NCBI GenBank assembly: GCA_028279375.1 | Contig: JANQNW010000023.1 | Span: forward strand, 124,001-188,000 | DNA: 64,000 nt | From: Phycisphaerales bacterium | GTDB lineage: Bacteria > Planctomycetota > Phycisphaerae > Phycisphaerales > UBA1924 | Direction: 5' to 3' | Shown: positions 16,647 through 27,789 of the stretch, one piece after another | How the letters are laid out: each line of letters starts with the position of its first letter | Position numbering within the stretch: the stretch's first letter is position 1 | The notes under the pieces: generated by a model | What the model was told of the DNA's origin: nothing | Seen by the model: only the letters and a program-made list of their open reading frames with translations | The model's database searches: none | Made by a program: the position numbers and the translations under genes

Positions 16647-17498
16647 ATGCACGACCCCATGCGGCCCGCCGACAAGGCACAATCCGAGCCCGATCTCAAG
16701 GACGCCTCGCGCGGCGTGCGCCTCCAGAAGGCGATGGCCGAGGCCGGTGTCGGCTCCCGCAGGCGATGCGAGGAGCTCATCGAACAGGGGCGCGTGCGCG
16801 TCAACGGCGCCCGGATCGCGGATCTCCCCGTCTGGGTCGATCCCGAACAGGATGAGATCGAGGTCGCCGGGCGCATCCTGCCTCGCGCGACGCGCCACAT
16901 TTACGTCATGCTCAACAAGCCGCGCAACGTCGTCTCCACGCTGAGCGATCCCGCCGGACGCAAGACCCTCACCGATCTCGTCAACCATCCCGCGGCGGAG
17001 CGACTCTATCCGGTCGGCCGTCTCGATTACGACACCACCGGTCTCATCCTGATGACCAACGACGGGGAGCTCGCCAATCAGCTCACGCATCCGCGATACG
17101 GCGTCCACAAGTCCTATCGCGCCGTCATCAAGGGACTCCTCGCTGACGAGGACATCGCCTCGCTCGAGCGCGGCATCTTTCTTGCCGAGCGCCGCGAGGG
17201 CCGAACCGTCGGCGCTCGTCGTGCGGCGCACGTCGGACTCAAAGTCGTCCGGCGCGATCGCGATCGCACGATCCTCGAACTCACGCTCGCGGAAGGCCGC
17301 AATCGTCAGGTTCGGCGCATGCTCGCCAATGTCGGCCACCCGGTTCGGAAGCTCCAGCGCGTTGGCATGGGGCCCATCAAGCTCAAGGGTCTTCAACTTG
17401 GGCAGTGGCGCGAACTCTCATCCGGAGAACTCGCGGCCCTGCGCAACGCTGTGCGCAAGGGAGCCTCCGGAGGCGCGAAGCAGGGGGGCGCCCGGTGA
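16647..17498 (+). CDS. rluB: 23S rRNA pseudouridine synthase, RluB/RsuA family
   Basis: 283 residues. An S4 RNA-binding domain covers about residues 25-85 (VRLQKAMAEAGVGSRRRCEELI, GRVRVNGARI). The catalytic domain follows with MLNKPRNVVSTLSDP and the active-site loop GRLDYDTTGLILMTNDG, whose first Asp is the nucleophile, then AEGRNRQVRRMLANVGHPV. RluB modifies a uridine in helix 89 of 23S rRNA; RluE/RluF or RsuA specificity cannot be excluded. It opens a tight plus-strand run, its stop overlapping the GTG of the next gene. Confidence 0.93.
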   Translation: MHDPMRPADKAQSEPDLKDASRGVRLQKAMAEAGVGSRRRCEELIEQGRVRVNGARIADLPVWVDPEQDEIEVAGRILPRATRHIYVMLNKPRNVVSTLSDPAGRKTLTDLVNHPAAERLYPVGRLDYDTTGLILMTNDGELANQLTHPRYGVHKSYRAVIKGLLADEDIASLERGIFLAERREGRTVGARRAAHVGLKVVRRDRDRTILELTLAEGRNRQVRRMLANVGHPVRKLQRVGMGPIKLKGLQLGQWRELSSGELAALRNAVRKGASGGAKQGGAR

Positions 17499-18919
17499 GG
17501 ACCTTCATTCGCAACTTCGTCGAGGACATCGCCGCCCGCGTCGATGATCCACGCGCTGATGGCGACGCCTTCCGGCGATCGGTCGCGCGCGCGATTCGAT
17601 TCTCGAACTTCGGCGTGCAGCAACTCATCGACGACAGGGCGCCGCAGATGGCCGCCGCGCTCGCCTATCGAACGATTTTCAGCCTTATTCCGGTGCTGGT
17701 GGTCTCGCTCGTCATGCTCGGCTCGTTCTACGGCCCGGAGAGTTACGAAGAGCCCCTCCATCGCATGCTCGACTTCGCCGGATTGAGCGAGCTCAAGCTC
17801 TCCGTGGACAACCCCGACGACGGGACGTCTGCAGGCATCGATCCTGTCTCCGGCGAGGAGACGCCCGCTGCCCACCTCGAAGGCGAGTCAGAGCCGGAGT
17901 CGCAGGCCACGACCGTCGCCGACTGGATATCCGATCTCGTCGTGCGTGTGCAGTCCCTGAACTTCGCAGCGATCGGCGCTGTCGGCGTCATCATTCTGAT
18001 CTACGCGGCATTTAGTCTCCTCTTTGAGATCGAGCGCGCTTTCAACATCGTGTATGTCGCAGAACGCGGTCGCCCGACCATCGCGCGCCTCACCAAGTAC
18101 TGGGCTTTGCTCACCCTTGGCCCGTTGCTGCTGCTCGCGAGCTTCTACGCCAGCCAGCGTCTCACGACTGCCGGCGCCGCATTCGGGTTCGGAGGCGTGC
18201 GCGCGATCGCGACGTTCGTCCTCAGTTGGCTCCTGCTGACGATGGTCTACACGCTTGGCCCCAATGCGCGCGTCGCAAAGCGACCAGCGCTCATCGGGGC
18301 CTTCGTCGCCGCAATCCTCTGGGAGGCCGCGAAGTGGGGATTCGCCAAGTACCTCACGCTCGCCACCGGATACACCGCCTTCTATGGCAGTCTCGGTCTC
18401 CTCCCCGTCTTCCTGCTCTGGATCTACCTCACCTGGCTGATCATCCTCTTTGGGCTCGAGCTGAGCTATGTCGCGCAGATGTTCCCCGGCCTCGATGGAG
18501 CCGGTCCGATGCGCCGCCAGCGCGAAGGCGCAGTCGCCGAACCCGCGCTGGCCGTCGTCATTCTCAAGCACATCGCCACGGACTTTGAGAAGGGCAGCCT
18601 CACGCGCGAGGCTGATCTGCTCGAGCGCACCGACGCCTCGCCCGGCGTCATCCAGCGATTCTGCAAGGCGCTGATCGACGCAGGCCTCGCGCGCGCAGCC
18701 GCGGACTCTGATGGCGATGCGATCACGTTGGCGCGGCCGGCGAGCGCCATCAGCCTCGACGCGGCCCTCCAGGCGGGGCTCGCGATCACCTCCGGCGCAC
18801 GCGGCGAGAACACAGACGCGCTGCTGACGAAGATCCACGACGCGCAGCACAAAGCGATGGGCGATCTCACCCTTGACGACCTCGCGAGCCACAGCGCTGA
18901 AGAGGACCCAGAAAAGTGA
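17495..18919 (+). CDS. YihY/BrkB-family membrane protein
   Basis: About 474 residues, starting at a GTG that overlaps the rluB stop (GTGA) with a G-rich site just upstream. Six membrane segments fit the YihY family (formerly called RNase BN): MAAALAYRTIFSLIPVLVVSLVML, IGAVGVIILIYAAFSLL, and later WALLTLGPLLLLASF and GLLPVFLLWIYLTWLIILFG with LELSYV. There is a soluble insert of about 60 residues between the first two helices and a C-terminal cytoplasmic winged-helix-like tail of about 120 residues. Function of the family is unsettled; it is not a proven nuclease. Confidence 0.9.
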   Translation: MRTFIRNFVEDIAARVDDPRADGDAFRRSVARAIRFSNFGVQQLIDDRAPQMAAALAYRTIFSLIPVLVVSLVMLGSFYGPESYEEPLHRMLDFAGLSELKLSVDNPDDGTSAGIDPVSGEETPAAHLEGESEPESQATTVADWISDLVVRVQSLNFAAIGAVGVIILIYAAFSLLFEIERAFNIVYVAERGRPTIARLTKYWALLTLGPLLLLASFYASQRLTTAGAAFGFGGVRAIATFVLSWLLLTMVYTLGPNARVAKRPALIGAFVAAILWEAAKWGFAKYLTLATGYTAFYGSLGLLPVFLLWIYLTWLIILFGLELSYVAQMFPGLDGAGPMRRQREGAVAEPALAVVILKHIATDFEKGSLTREADLLERTDASPGVIQRFCKALIDAGLARAAADSDGDAITLARPASAISLDAALQAGLAITSGARGENTDALLTKIHDAQHKAMGDLTLDDLASHSAEEDPEK

Positions 18920-19776
18920 TCGTCTGCCTCAACGGCGAACTCGTCGATCGCGCGGACGCCAGAGTCTCTGTCTTCGATCGCGGATTCCTGTTCGGCGATG
19001 GCGTCTATGAGGGACTTCGCGCTGAGGGCGGCCGGATCATCGCGATGGACGCCCACATCGATCGCATGCGAGCAGGACTCGCTGCAATGCGCATCGACGG
19101 CTTCGACCCCGATGAGCTGAGATCCTTGACGACGGCGCTCCTCGGAGCAAACAAGCTCGAACATGCCTTCGTCTACTGGCAGGTCACGCGCGGAACGCCG
19201 GGACCAGGCGACGTCGTCCGCCATCGCACACCCGGTGGCTACAAGCCGACGATCATGGGGTTTACGACGCCGCTTCCGTCCATCGAGTCGCTCCGCGAGC
19301 CGCCCACGCGCGCCGTCTCGCTCCTGCCAGACACGCGATGGACGCGCGGTCGCATCAAGTGCATCTCCCTCGCCGGCGGCGTGCTGGCCGCGGTCGAAGC
19401 AGGGGAGCAGGACGCCGAAGACGCCATTCTCGAACGCGACGGCCGTGTCACCGAGGGCACGAGCGCCAATGTCCTCATCGTGCGCAATGGTCGCGTCGCA
19501 ACACCCGATCTCGCTGAAGGCGACATCCTCGAAGGCGTCACCCGCACCTTGCTTCTCGACGCCATGCCAGAGATCGAGGTCCGCGACTTCAGCGCCGACG
19601 AACTCCGATCGGCGGACGAGATCGCGCTCTGCGGCACCGTGACGATGATCACCGCCGTCACGCGCCTCGACGGCGCGCCCGTCGGAGATGGCCGCCCCGG
19701 GCCGGCGACGACTCGTCTCCATGAGGCGCTCAAAGAAGCGATCCGGCGCGATCTCGCTCAGCCCGCCCTAGACTGA
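18916..19776 (+). CDS. Class IV aminotransferase (D-amino-acid or branched-chain type)
   Basis: 286 residues, GTG start overlapping the previous stop. It is a PLP enzyme of fold type IV: FDRGFLFGDGVYEGLRAEGGRI near residues 20-45, the PLP lysine probably in GRIKCISLAGGVLA near residue 150, then VTEGTSANVLIVRNGRV and GVTRTLLLDAMP. Length and the DRGFLFGDGVYEG start fit D-alanine aminotransferase or aminodeoxychorismate lyase as well as branched-chain aminotransferase. It could supply D-amino acids for peptidoglycan. Substrate not decided by sequence. Confidence 0.88.
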   Translation: MIVCLNGELVDRADARVSVFDRGFLFGDGVYEGLRAEGGRIIAMDAHIDRMRAGLAAMRIDGFDPDELRSLTTALLGANKLEHAFVYWQVTRGTPGPGDVVRHRTPGGYKPTIMGFTTPLPSIESLREPPTRAVSLLPDTRWTRGRIKCISLAGGVLAAVEAGEQDAEDAILERDGRVTEGTSANVLIVRNGRVATPDLAEGDILEGVTRTLLLDAMPEIEVRDFSADELRSADEIALCGTVTMITAVTRLDGAPVGDGRPGPATTRLHEALKEAIRRDLAQPALD

Positions 19777-19783
19777 TCTCCCT

Positions 19784-20608
19784 ATGAGCGACTCCTCCAG
19801 CAAGATTCTCGCCATAAGCGTGGGCAACTCGCGCACCAGCTTCGGGCTCTACGAGGGCGACGAAGACTCCGGCGTCCGCGCCCTTTCCAATGACGATCCG
19901 GGCGCGATCGCGCGCGAGATCCTCGAGGCTGCCAAGGAGCTCGCCGGCGCCGACGAATCGCGCGCGTTGCTGGCGACGGTCAATCCTGAGTTCTCCGAAT
20001 CACTCGTCGCGACCATTCGGCCCGGACTCGATCTGGATCTCCTGCTCGTCGGCGACGATGTCCCAGTGCCGATCGAGCAGGCCGTCCACGAGAAGTCCGG
20101 CGTCGGACTGGATCGCCTGCTCGCCGCGCTCGCCGGATTCGATCGCGTCACGCAGGCGTGCGCCGTCATCGATGCGGGCACTGCCGTGACCGTCGACTTC
20201 GTCGATGGCGAAGGCGTTTTCCAGGGCGGCGCGATCCTCCCCGGTCCGCGTCTCATGCTCGACGCTCTCAGCGCACGCGCCGCGCTGCTTCCCGATATCG
20301 AACTTCGAGAACCCGTCGGCGTCGAGCCATTTGGCAAGAACACCGAAGAGTGCATGCTCAATGGCGTATTCCACGGCCTTCGCGGCGCCGTCCGACACAT
20401 CATCGAGGGCTATGCGGAACGCTACGGCGCGTACCCACGCATCCTCGCCACCGGCGGGGACGCACACGTGCTCTTCGACACTGACGAGTTCGTCGAGACG
20501 ATCGTCGATGACCTGATTCTCAAGGGCATCGCCCTCTCATGGCGCAAGGCTGTCGGCGAGGAGACCGAGGCGCCGCTCCGTCTCTCGGACGCCGAGGGCG
20601 CCGGATGA
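19784..20608 (+). CDS. coaX: Type III pantothenate kinase
   Basis: 274 residues. First step of coenzyme A synthesis. The ASKHA-fold motifs are visible: ILAISVGNSRTSFGLYEG at the N terminus (phosphate-1 loop, here Gly-Asn in the usual DxGNT place), GVGLDRLLAALAGF near residue 105, VIDAGTAVTVDFVD (phosphate-2), GGAILPGPRLM and LATGGDAHVLF. The usual Asp of DxGNT is replaced by Ser-Val-Gly-Asn-Ser (AISVGNSRT), worth noting. It follows the aminotransferase after seven bases and its stop overlaps the next ATG. Confidence 0.92.
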   Translation: MSDSSSKILAISVGNSRTSFGLYEGDEDSGVRALSNDDPGAIAREILEAAKELAGADESRALLATVNPEFSESLVATIRPGLDLDLLLVGDDVPVPIEQAVHEKSGVGLDRLLAALAGFDRVTQACAVIDAGTAVTVDFVDGEGVFQGGAILPGPRLMLDALSARAALLPDIELREPVGVEPFGKNTEECMLNGVFHGLRGAVRHIIEGYAERYGAYPRILATGGDAHVLFDTDEFVETIVDDLILKGIALSWRKAVGEETEAPLRLSDAEGAG

Positions 20609-21603
20609 ACGCCGCGCTCTCCTGCGCGCTCCGAACTCCAAACGCGCCCGGCGCCATCGCGATCATCGAACTTACTGGCGATCTCGAGAGCGCCGCGCCG
20701 GATCTCGACTTTCAGATTCCCGGCGTCGGCGCCTTTCGGCACGAGATGATCTGCGGCGTTGACAAGGGCGTCGTCGCGCGCTGGCGCAACGACGAACTTC
20801 ATCTCATGCCCCATGGCGGAGCGCACATCACGCGCCGCATCCTCGAGGCGCTCGAGTCATCAGGCGTCCAACGGACTTCATCCGAGAACTTCCCGACAGC
20901 CGCCTCAGATGACATGGTCGAGCAGTTGATGCTCAGCGCTCTTGCTCGTGCCCGATCGCCGCGCGCGATCGACCAGCTCATGCGGCAACCGTCCCGATGG
21001 CGCGATTGGGATGGCGCTCAACCGACGCCGGATCAGGTCGATGCGGTCTCCAGAGAACTCAACCGCCTTGTTGATCCTCCGCTTGTGATCGCGCTCGGGG
21101 CCACGAATATCGGCAAGAGCACGCTCGTAAACGCGCTGGCCCGGCGAAGCGTCGCGCTCGTCGACGATCAACCCGGCGTCACGCGCGATCACGTCGGTGT
21201 CACGCTCGATCTGGACGGCCTCTCCGTCCGCTGGCTCGACACGCCGGGGCTGCGCACGGCGGGAGACAACAGAGATCCCGTCGAAGAAGAGGCGCTGGCG
21301 CTCACGCGCGACCTGCTGCCGCGAGCGGATCTCATCATTCTCTGCGCCGACCAATCAACCTCATTCGATCATCCGGCTGTACTGATCGAGGAGATCGACG
21401 CTCCGGTTCTCCGCCTGGGCCTGCGACGGGATCTCGGCGCCGTCCCAGAGGCGGAGTTCGAGATCGCCCTCTGCGAGCACAGCCCGGACGACCTGACGCC
21501 GCTCGCCCGGCGGATTCGCTCCCTCCTCGTCAGCGACGCGGCTCTCTCGTGGCAGGGGCCCTGGCGATTCAGCGACTCGATCTCGCCGCCACCGGCCCGA
21601 TGA
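20605..21603 (+). CDS. Degenerate MnmE/TrmE-like GTPase
   Basis: 332 residues against about 450 for MnmE, the tRNA wobble-uridine modification GTPase. The first 90 residues resemble the MnmE N-terminal domain (APGAIAIIELTG, then LMPHGGAHITRRILEAL like the CHGGP segment). The G domain has GATNIGKSTLVNAL (P loop, residues 165-178), PGVTRD (switch I) and DTPGLR (212-217). The G4 motif NKxD is replaced by RLGLRRD near 270-276, and the C-terminal C(I/L/V)GKF motif that holds the catalytic Cys is absent. It may be a paralogue with changed role or lost GTP specificity. ATG overlaps the coaX stop. Confidence 0.8.
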   Translation: MNAALSCALRTPNAPGAIAIIELTGDLESAAPDLDFQIPGVGAFRHEMICGVDKGVVARWRNDELHLMPHGGAHITRRILEALESSGVQRTSSENFPTAASDDMVEQLMLSALARARSPRAIDQLMRQPSRWRDWDGAQPTPDQVDAVSRELNRLVDPPLVIALGATNIGKSTLVNALARRSVALVDDQPGVTRDHVGVTLDLDGLSVRWLDTPGLRTAGDNRDPVEEEALALTRDLLPRADLIILCADQSTSFDHPAVLIEEIDAPVLRLGLRRDLGAVPEAEFEIALCEHSPDDLTPLARRIRSLLVSDAALSWQGPWRFSDSISPPPAR

Positions 21604-21709
21604 CCGTCCTGTCCGCCTGCGGACGTTGCGGCCTCTCGGGCCCTGCCATACGCTCTGGGGCTCGCCGGGCCCGGGGGCCCGACCATTCCCTACTCGCAGA
21701 GCGCAGCAC

Positions 21710-22564
21710 ATGGACGACCGTCAAACAAAGATCACCGAAGGCGCCGGACTCCAGGAGTCACGCCTGAACACCGAGTTCATCGACTGGCTCCAGAAGTGGG
21801 GCACGAAGGCGCTCTGGGTCGTGCTGCTCGCCGCCGGCGCTTGGGCGCTCTATACGTGGAATGAACGACGCGTCGCGGCCGCCAATGACCAGGCCTTCGT
21901 CAGCCTGGAAGCGGCCCTTGAGGCGCGCAATCCAGAGAATCTGGTGCGCACCGCTGAAGCGATGCGCGGCAAGGGCGCGGTCGCCTCCATCGCGACCCTC
22001 CGCGCCGCCGACATGCACCTGCAGGCCGCACGACGCGGCGTGCGAATTGAAGGCGATTACACGAACGAGGACGACCTGCTCTCAGACGAGCAGCGCACGC
22101 AGGAACTCGCAACCGCCGAACGCCTCTATCGCGCCGAACTCGACAGCGTGCGCGGCAAGAAGAATGCTGAACTGCAGGAGATGCAGGCTCGCGCCGGTCT
22201 TGCTGCCTGCGCCATCACCGCAAGAGACCTCGAGAAGGCGCGTACGCTCATCACCGAGCTCGAAGCATTTGCGCGCGAGCACGGTTTCACCCGCTACGCC
22301 GACTGGAATGCGGAGCGCATCGAGCAGATCGAAGAGCTCCTCGCAATGCCCGAACTGCTCAAGACCGATGACATCGCCGCCGCCTGGCGCGCCATTCCGA
22401 CGGACGGCCTCGCCGATCCGGCGCCCGAAACGCAGCCCACCGAGGGCGAGGGCTTCGGGCCCATCTTCACCGACGATGAGACGCAGCCGGAGGCCGTTGA
22501 TGATGACGGCGGCTTCGGACCCGTTCTCACCGATGACGAGACGGAAGACGAAGGCGGTCAGTGA
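21710..22564 (+). CDS. Single-pass membrane protein with TPR-like helical domain
   Basis: 284 residues. A short N-terminal cytoplasmic part (with FIDWLQKWGTK) precedes one membrane helix near residues 28-46, then an outer helical domain of about 150 residues resembling degenerate TPRs, and an acidic tail with two copies of a short phrase (GFGPIFTDDET and GFGPVLTDDET). Topology resembles YfgM/BamB-associated proteins, an inference only. The stop overlaps the GTG of the downstream rluD-type gene. Confidence 0.72.
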   Translation: MDDRQTKITEGAGLQESRLNTEFIDWLQKWGTKALWVVLLAAGAWALYTWNERRVAAANDQAFVSLEAALEARNPENLVRTAEAMRGKGAVASIATLRAADMHLQAARRGVRIEGDYTNEDDLLSDEQRTQELATAERLYRAELDSVRGKKNAELQEMQARAGLAACAITARDLEKARTLITELEAFAREHGFTRYADWNAERIEQIEELLAMPELLKTDDIAAAWRAIPTDGLADPAPETQPTEGEGFGPIFTDDETQPEAVDDDGGFGPVLTDDETEDEGGQ

Positions 22565-23775
22565 CCTTCCCGCCGGACGAGCGAAGCGCCGGCTCCAGTG
22601 AGTCTGAACAACATCCGCTCCTCACAGAAGGCGGCAAGATCGACGCCGACGCCGTCCGTGCGCTCGCCGAAACCGCTGACGACGATGAGCAGCTCCGGCG
22701 CGTCTCTTTCCGCCTCACGCGCGATCTCAGGAAACGCCTCGACCTCTATCTCACCGACCGCATCACCTACATCAGCCGCGCACAGGCGAAGCGCCTGATC
22801 GAATCGGAGGCGGTCCTCGTCAACGGCCGCGTCCCCAAGGCGTCCACCACGCTGCGCCAGGGCGACCTCGTCGAGGTCGTCGCGCCGCTCCCGCCGTCGA
22901 AGGACATCACTCCCGAAGAGATCCCGATCGAGATCCTCTTCGAGGATGATCACCTCATCGTCTTGAACAAGACGCCCGACATCATCGTCCATCCGGCGCG
23001 CAGCAATCTCTCCGGCACGCTCATCAACGCGCTCGCGTGGCACTTCGCCCACAACTCCGCCCAAGGCGGCGCCCTCTCACCCGTCGGAGGCGACGATGCG
23101 CGCCCGGGCGTCGTCCACCGGCTCGATCGTCGAACCAGCGGCGTCATCGTCTTCGCCAAGACCGAAGAAGCCCATTGGAAGATCGCGCGACAGTTCGAGA
23201 AGCGCACCGTTGACAAGCGCTACATGGCCATCCTCAAAGGTGAGATCGATCCTGAGTCGGACGTCATCGATCTCCCGATCGGACCTCACAAGTCCAATGT
23301 GAAGGGACTCCGTGAGAAGTACGTCGTTCGCTACGACGACTATGGGAAGTCCGCTGTCACGATCTATCGCGCTCGCGAGTACTTCGAGGGCTTTTCACTC
23401 ATCGAGATCGAACTCCGCACGGGTCGCACGCATCAGATTCGCGTCCATATGAGCCACAGGGGATTCCCCCTCGTCGGTGACGATATGTACGACGGCCCCA
23501 TCCTCAGCCGGGTCGACCTCATCGACGATGGCCCGCCTGACCGCGCACACGAGGATCTCATGGCCCGGCAGGCGCTGCACGCGGCGCAGCTGACATTCGA
23601 CCACCCCATCCACGGCGAACGCCTCACCTTCGACGCGCCCGTCCCGCTCGACATGAGCCGCCTGATCGCGATACTGCGCTCACGTCGGCCCGGTCGCGGC
23701 CGGACGAGCCTGACGCAGAGCACGCTCGATCTCGACAGGGTCGTGCCAGACTTCCCCGGTGATCCGGAGCAGTGA
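22561..23775 (+). CDS. RluA/RluD-family pseudouridine synthase
   Basis: 404 residues, GTG start overlapping the previous stop. After about 50 variable residues comes an S4 domain (YISRAQAKRLIESEAVLVNGR), then the catalytic domain: VLNKTPDIIVHPA, VVHRLDRRTSGVIVFAKT with the nucleophilic Asp, RYMAILKG, and LRTGRTHQIRVHMSHRGFPLVGDDMY. RluD makes three pseudouridines in helix 69 of 23S rRNA; RluC-type specificity is possible. The N-terminal extension is longer than usual. Confidence 0.92.
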   Translation: MTFPPDERSAGSSESEQHPLLTEGGKIDADAVRALAETADDDEQLRRVSFRLTRDLRKRLDLYLTDRITYISRAQAKRLIESEAVLVNGRVPKASTTLRQGDLVEVVAPLPPSKDITPEEIPIEILFEDDHLIVLNKTPDIIVHPARSNLSGTLINALAWHFAHNSAQGGALSPVGGDDARPGVVHRLDRRTSGVIVFAKTEEAHWKIARQFEKRTVDKRYMAILKGEIDPESDVIDLPIGPHKSNVKGLREKYVVRYDDYGKSAVTIYRAREYFEGFSLIEIELRTGRTHQIRVHMSHRGFPLVGDDMYDGPILSRVDLIDDGPPDRAHEDLMARQALHAAQLTFDHPIHGERLTFDAPVPLDMSRLIAILRSRRPGRGRTSLTQSTLDLDRVVPDFPGDPEQ

Positions 23776-23789
23776 GAAGGAGACTGATC

Positions 23790-25004
23790 ATGAAGAGTCA
23801 TCCAGCACGCGCCATCCTGGGCATCGCAGCCCTCTCGCTCGCCGCCGGCGTCACAGGATGCGCGCAGAGCAGCAGGGGAGTGCAGGGAAGTCACATTGTC
23901 ACGCTCGACCGCGGACCCGCGGAAGGCGATGTCGCCTCCATCACCGTGCTGCACCTGCCGATGCCCAGTGAGTCCGATCCCGGCGCCACGATCGAATACG
24001 ACCAGATCAGCGCCTATCCCGCCGGGCCGGGCGGCTTCGCGTCCGTTGAAGTCAGTGACGACGGCCGCTATCTCGCCTGCGCCTCCTCCGCCAGCGGCGC
24101 CGCCTCGATCTATGCGATGGACGAGCGCAAGCCGCGCATCCTCGCGATGATCTCCGATGACGAAGGCGTCAGCACGCCCATCGCCATCGACTTCCATCCA
24201 ACGGCGCCGCTCCTCGCATGCCTCGACCGTCACAGCGCGATGCTCACATTCATTGAGATCGTTGATGAGCGTCCGCGCATCTACTCCTACGACCTCGCTG
24301 AGTTCGTCGGTCCCGGACCCGATCCGGTCGATATCGACTGGCGACCGAATGGCGAGGAGTTCGCCATTGCGTTTGAGCGCGACGGACTTATCGCGCGCTT
24401 CAGCCTCATGCGCGACGGCGCCGGGAGCAGAACGATCCGTCCCATCGGCTCACCTGTGGCGATTGCCCATCGCCCCGTCAATGTCACGTACTCCCAGTCT
24501 GGCGATCAGTTGCTCGTCGTGGATGACGTCTGGAAGGACATGCCCGGCGTCATCGTGCACAGCGCCAGCGTGAGCCTGCTCAGCATTCGTGTGCCGCGCA
24601 CGGAAGATCCGTGGGACGGCGCCGAACTCATCCAGCGCTCATTCATCAGCGCGGCGCCAGACGCCGTCGCGCTCAGTCGCGACGGGCGGTTCCTCGCCGC
24701 GGTCACCGCGAATCATGACGATCTCGCGCTCGCCAACGACGAGCGTCGCACAGGCGGGAAACTCACGCTCATGAGTGTAAATTCGACCACCGGTGAGATC
24801 GCCACGATCGATGAGCAGCGCATCTGCTCGCTGCCGACCGATGTCGCCTTCGACGCGAAGTCCGCGCACCTGCTCATCACCGACGGCGAGCGCGATCAGA
24901 TTCAGATCTGGCGCGTGGATCGCAGAAATGGCAATATGCTCGAGTTCACGGGAAGGACGATCGGCTCCGGAGAGAATCCCGTCGCCGTCGCCGTGGCGCC
25001 GTAA
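23790..25004 (+). CDS. Lipoprotein with beta-propeller fold
   Basis: 404 residues, start at 23790 chosen because AAGGAG lies eight bases upstream. A lipoprotein signal ends in GVTGC (Cys near residue 24). The rest shows repeated blade-like phrases: VEVSDDGRYLACASS, IDFHPTAPLLACLD, IDWRPNGEEFAIAF, VALSRDGRFLAAVT and VAFDAKSAHLLITDG, as in seven-bladed lactonase/YncE-type or WD-like propellers. A scaffold or sensor on the outer or inner membrane is likely; no catalytic residues could be assigned. It ends one base before the convergent CYTH gene. Confidence 0.75.
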   Translation: MKSHPARAILGIAALSLAAGVTGCAQSSRGVQGSHIVTLDRGPAEGDVASITVLHLPMPSESDPGATIEYDQISAYPAGPGGFASVEVSDDGRYLACASSASGAASIYAMDERKPRILAMISDDEGVSTPIAIDFHPTAPLLACLDRHSAMLTFIEIVDERPRIYSYDLAEFVGPGPDPVDIDWRPNGEEFAIAFERDGLIARFSLMRDGAGSRTIRPIGSPVAIAHRPVNVTYSQSGDQLLVVDDVWKDMPGVIVHSASVSLLSIRVPRTEDPWDGAELIQRSFISAAPDAVALSRDGRFLAAVTANHDDLALANDERRTGGKLTLMSVNSTTGEIATIDEQRICSLPTDVAFDAKSAHLLITDGERDQIQIWRVDRRNGNMLEFTGRTIGSGENPVAVAVAP

Positions 25005-25514
25005 TCAGGCGGCGTCTTGCGCGAGCAGGTCGCTGTAGCTGACAGCGATCAACTCGCCGAAGGTGGGCGCGAACTTCTGTCGAAGCTCCTGCACGATCTC
25101 ATGGCAGCGCGCCACGTTCTGCCGGCGCGTCACCATTGCCTCGAGTTCGAAGAAGTGACCCAGCCCGACGACCTCGTCAAGATGGATGCGCACCATCTTG
25201 TACATCCACAGCTCGCGACGCTTGACGACCTCGACCCAGACCGGGAGCGGTCGCTCGCCGAAACGCGCCTTCGCCTCAGCCTCACTGTAGATGCGGAAGT
25301 GACTGATCTTCGCCCGCGCGATGTCGTCGCGGTTGTAGAAGATCCACTCAGTCGGCTCGCCTCGGCACTCACGCTTCTTCAGACGACCATCCGGAATGCG
25401 GTAGTAGGTGTCCGTCTGCTCGAGCGTCGCGATATGAACAGCGCCCAGGTTGCGGCAGACAGCCGTCGCCAGCTCCGGGTCGCGCAATTCGCATTTGAAC
25501 TCGACGTTCTGCAT
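25005..25514 (-). CDS. CYTH-domain protein (CyaB/triphosphatase-like)
   Basis: 169 residues. The N-terminal VEFKCELRD matches the charged beta strand that binds triphosphate in CYTH enzymes; DTYYRIPDGRLKKRE is the usual second segment with basic residues, and VRIHLDEVVGLGHFFELEAMV the later acidic strand that binds metal. The family includes class IV adenylate cyclases, thiamine triphosphatase and inorganic triphosphatase, and the substrate cannot be told here. It lies 36 bases downstream of ligA on the same strand. Confidence 0.85.
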   Translation of the reverse strand: MQNVEFKCELRDPELATAVCRNLGAVHIATLEQTDTYYRIPDGRLKKRECRGEPTEWIFYNRDDIARAKISHFRIYSEAEAKARFGERPLPVWVEVVKRRELWMYKMVRIHLDEVVGLGHFFELEAMVTRRQNVARCHEIVQELRQKFAPTFGELIAVSYSDLLAQDAA

Positions 25515-25550
25515 CGCCGCCTCGCTTATCGGCCAGAATCGGACCCCGGA

Positions 25551-27746
<2,196 letters not shown>

Positions 27747-27789
27747 TTAACCGCCCGGCGCCGGTCCAGCGCCGAGGTATGCTGGGGAC

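Noticed and set aside
16506..17396. Upstream extension of the minus-strand coiled-coil frame
   Set aside because: It lies entirely opposite rluB, whose motifs are unmistakable; the ATG at 16505 has a ribosome site.
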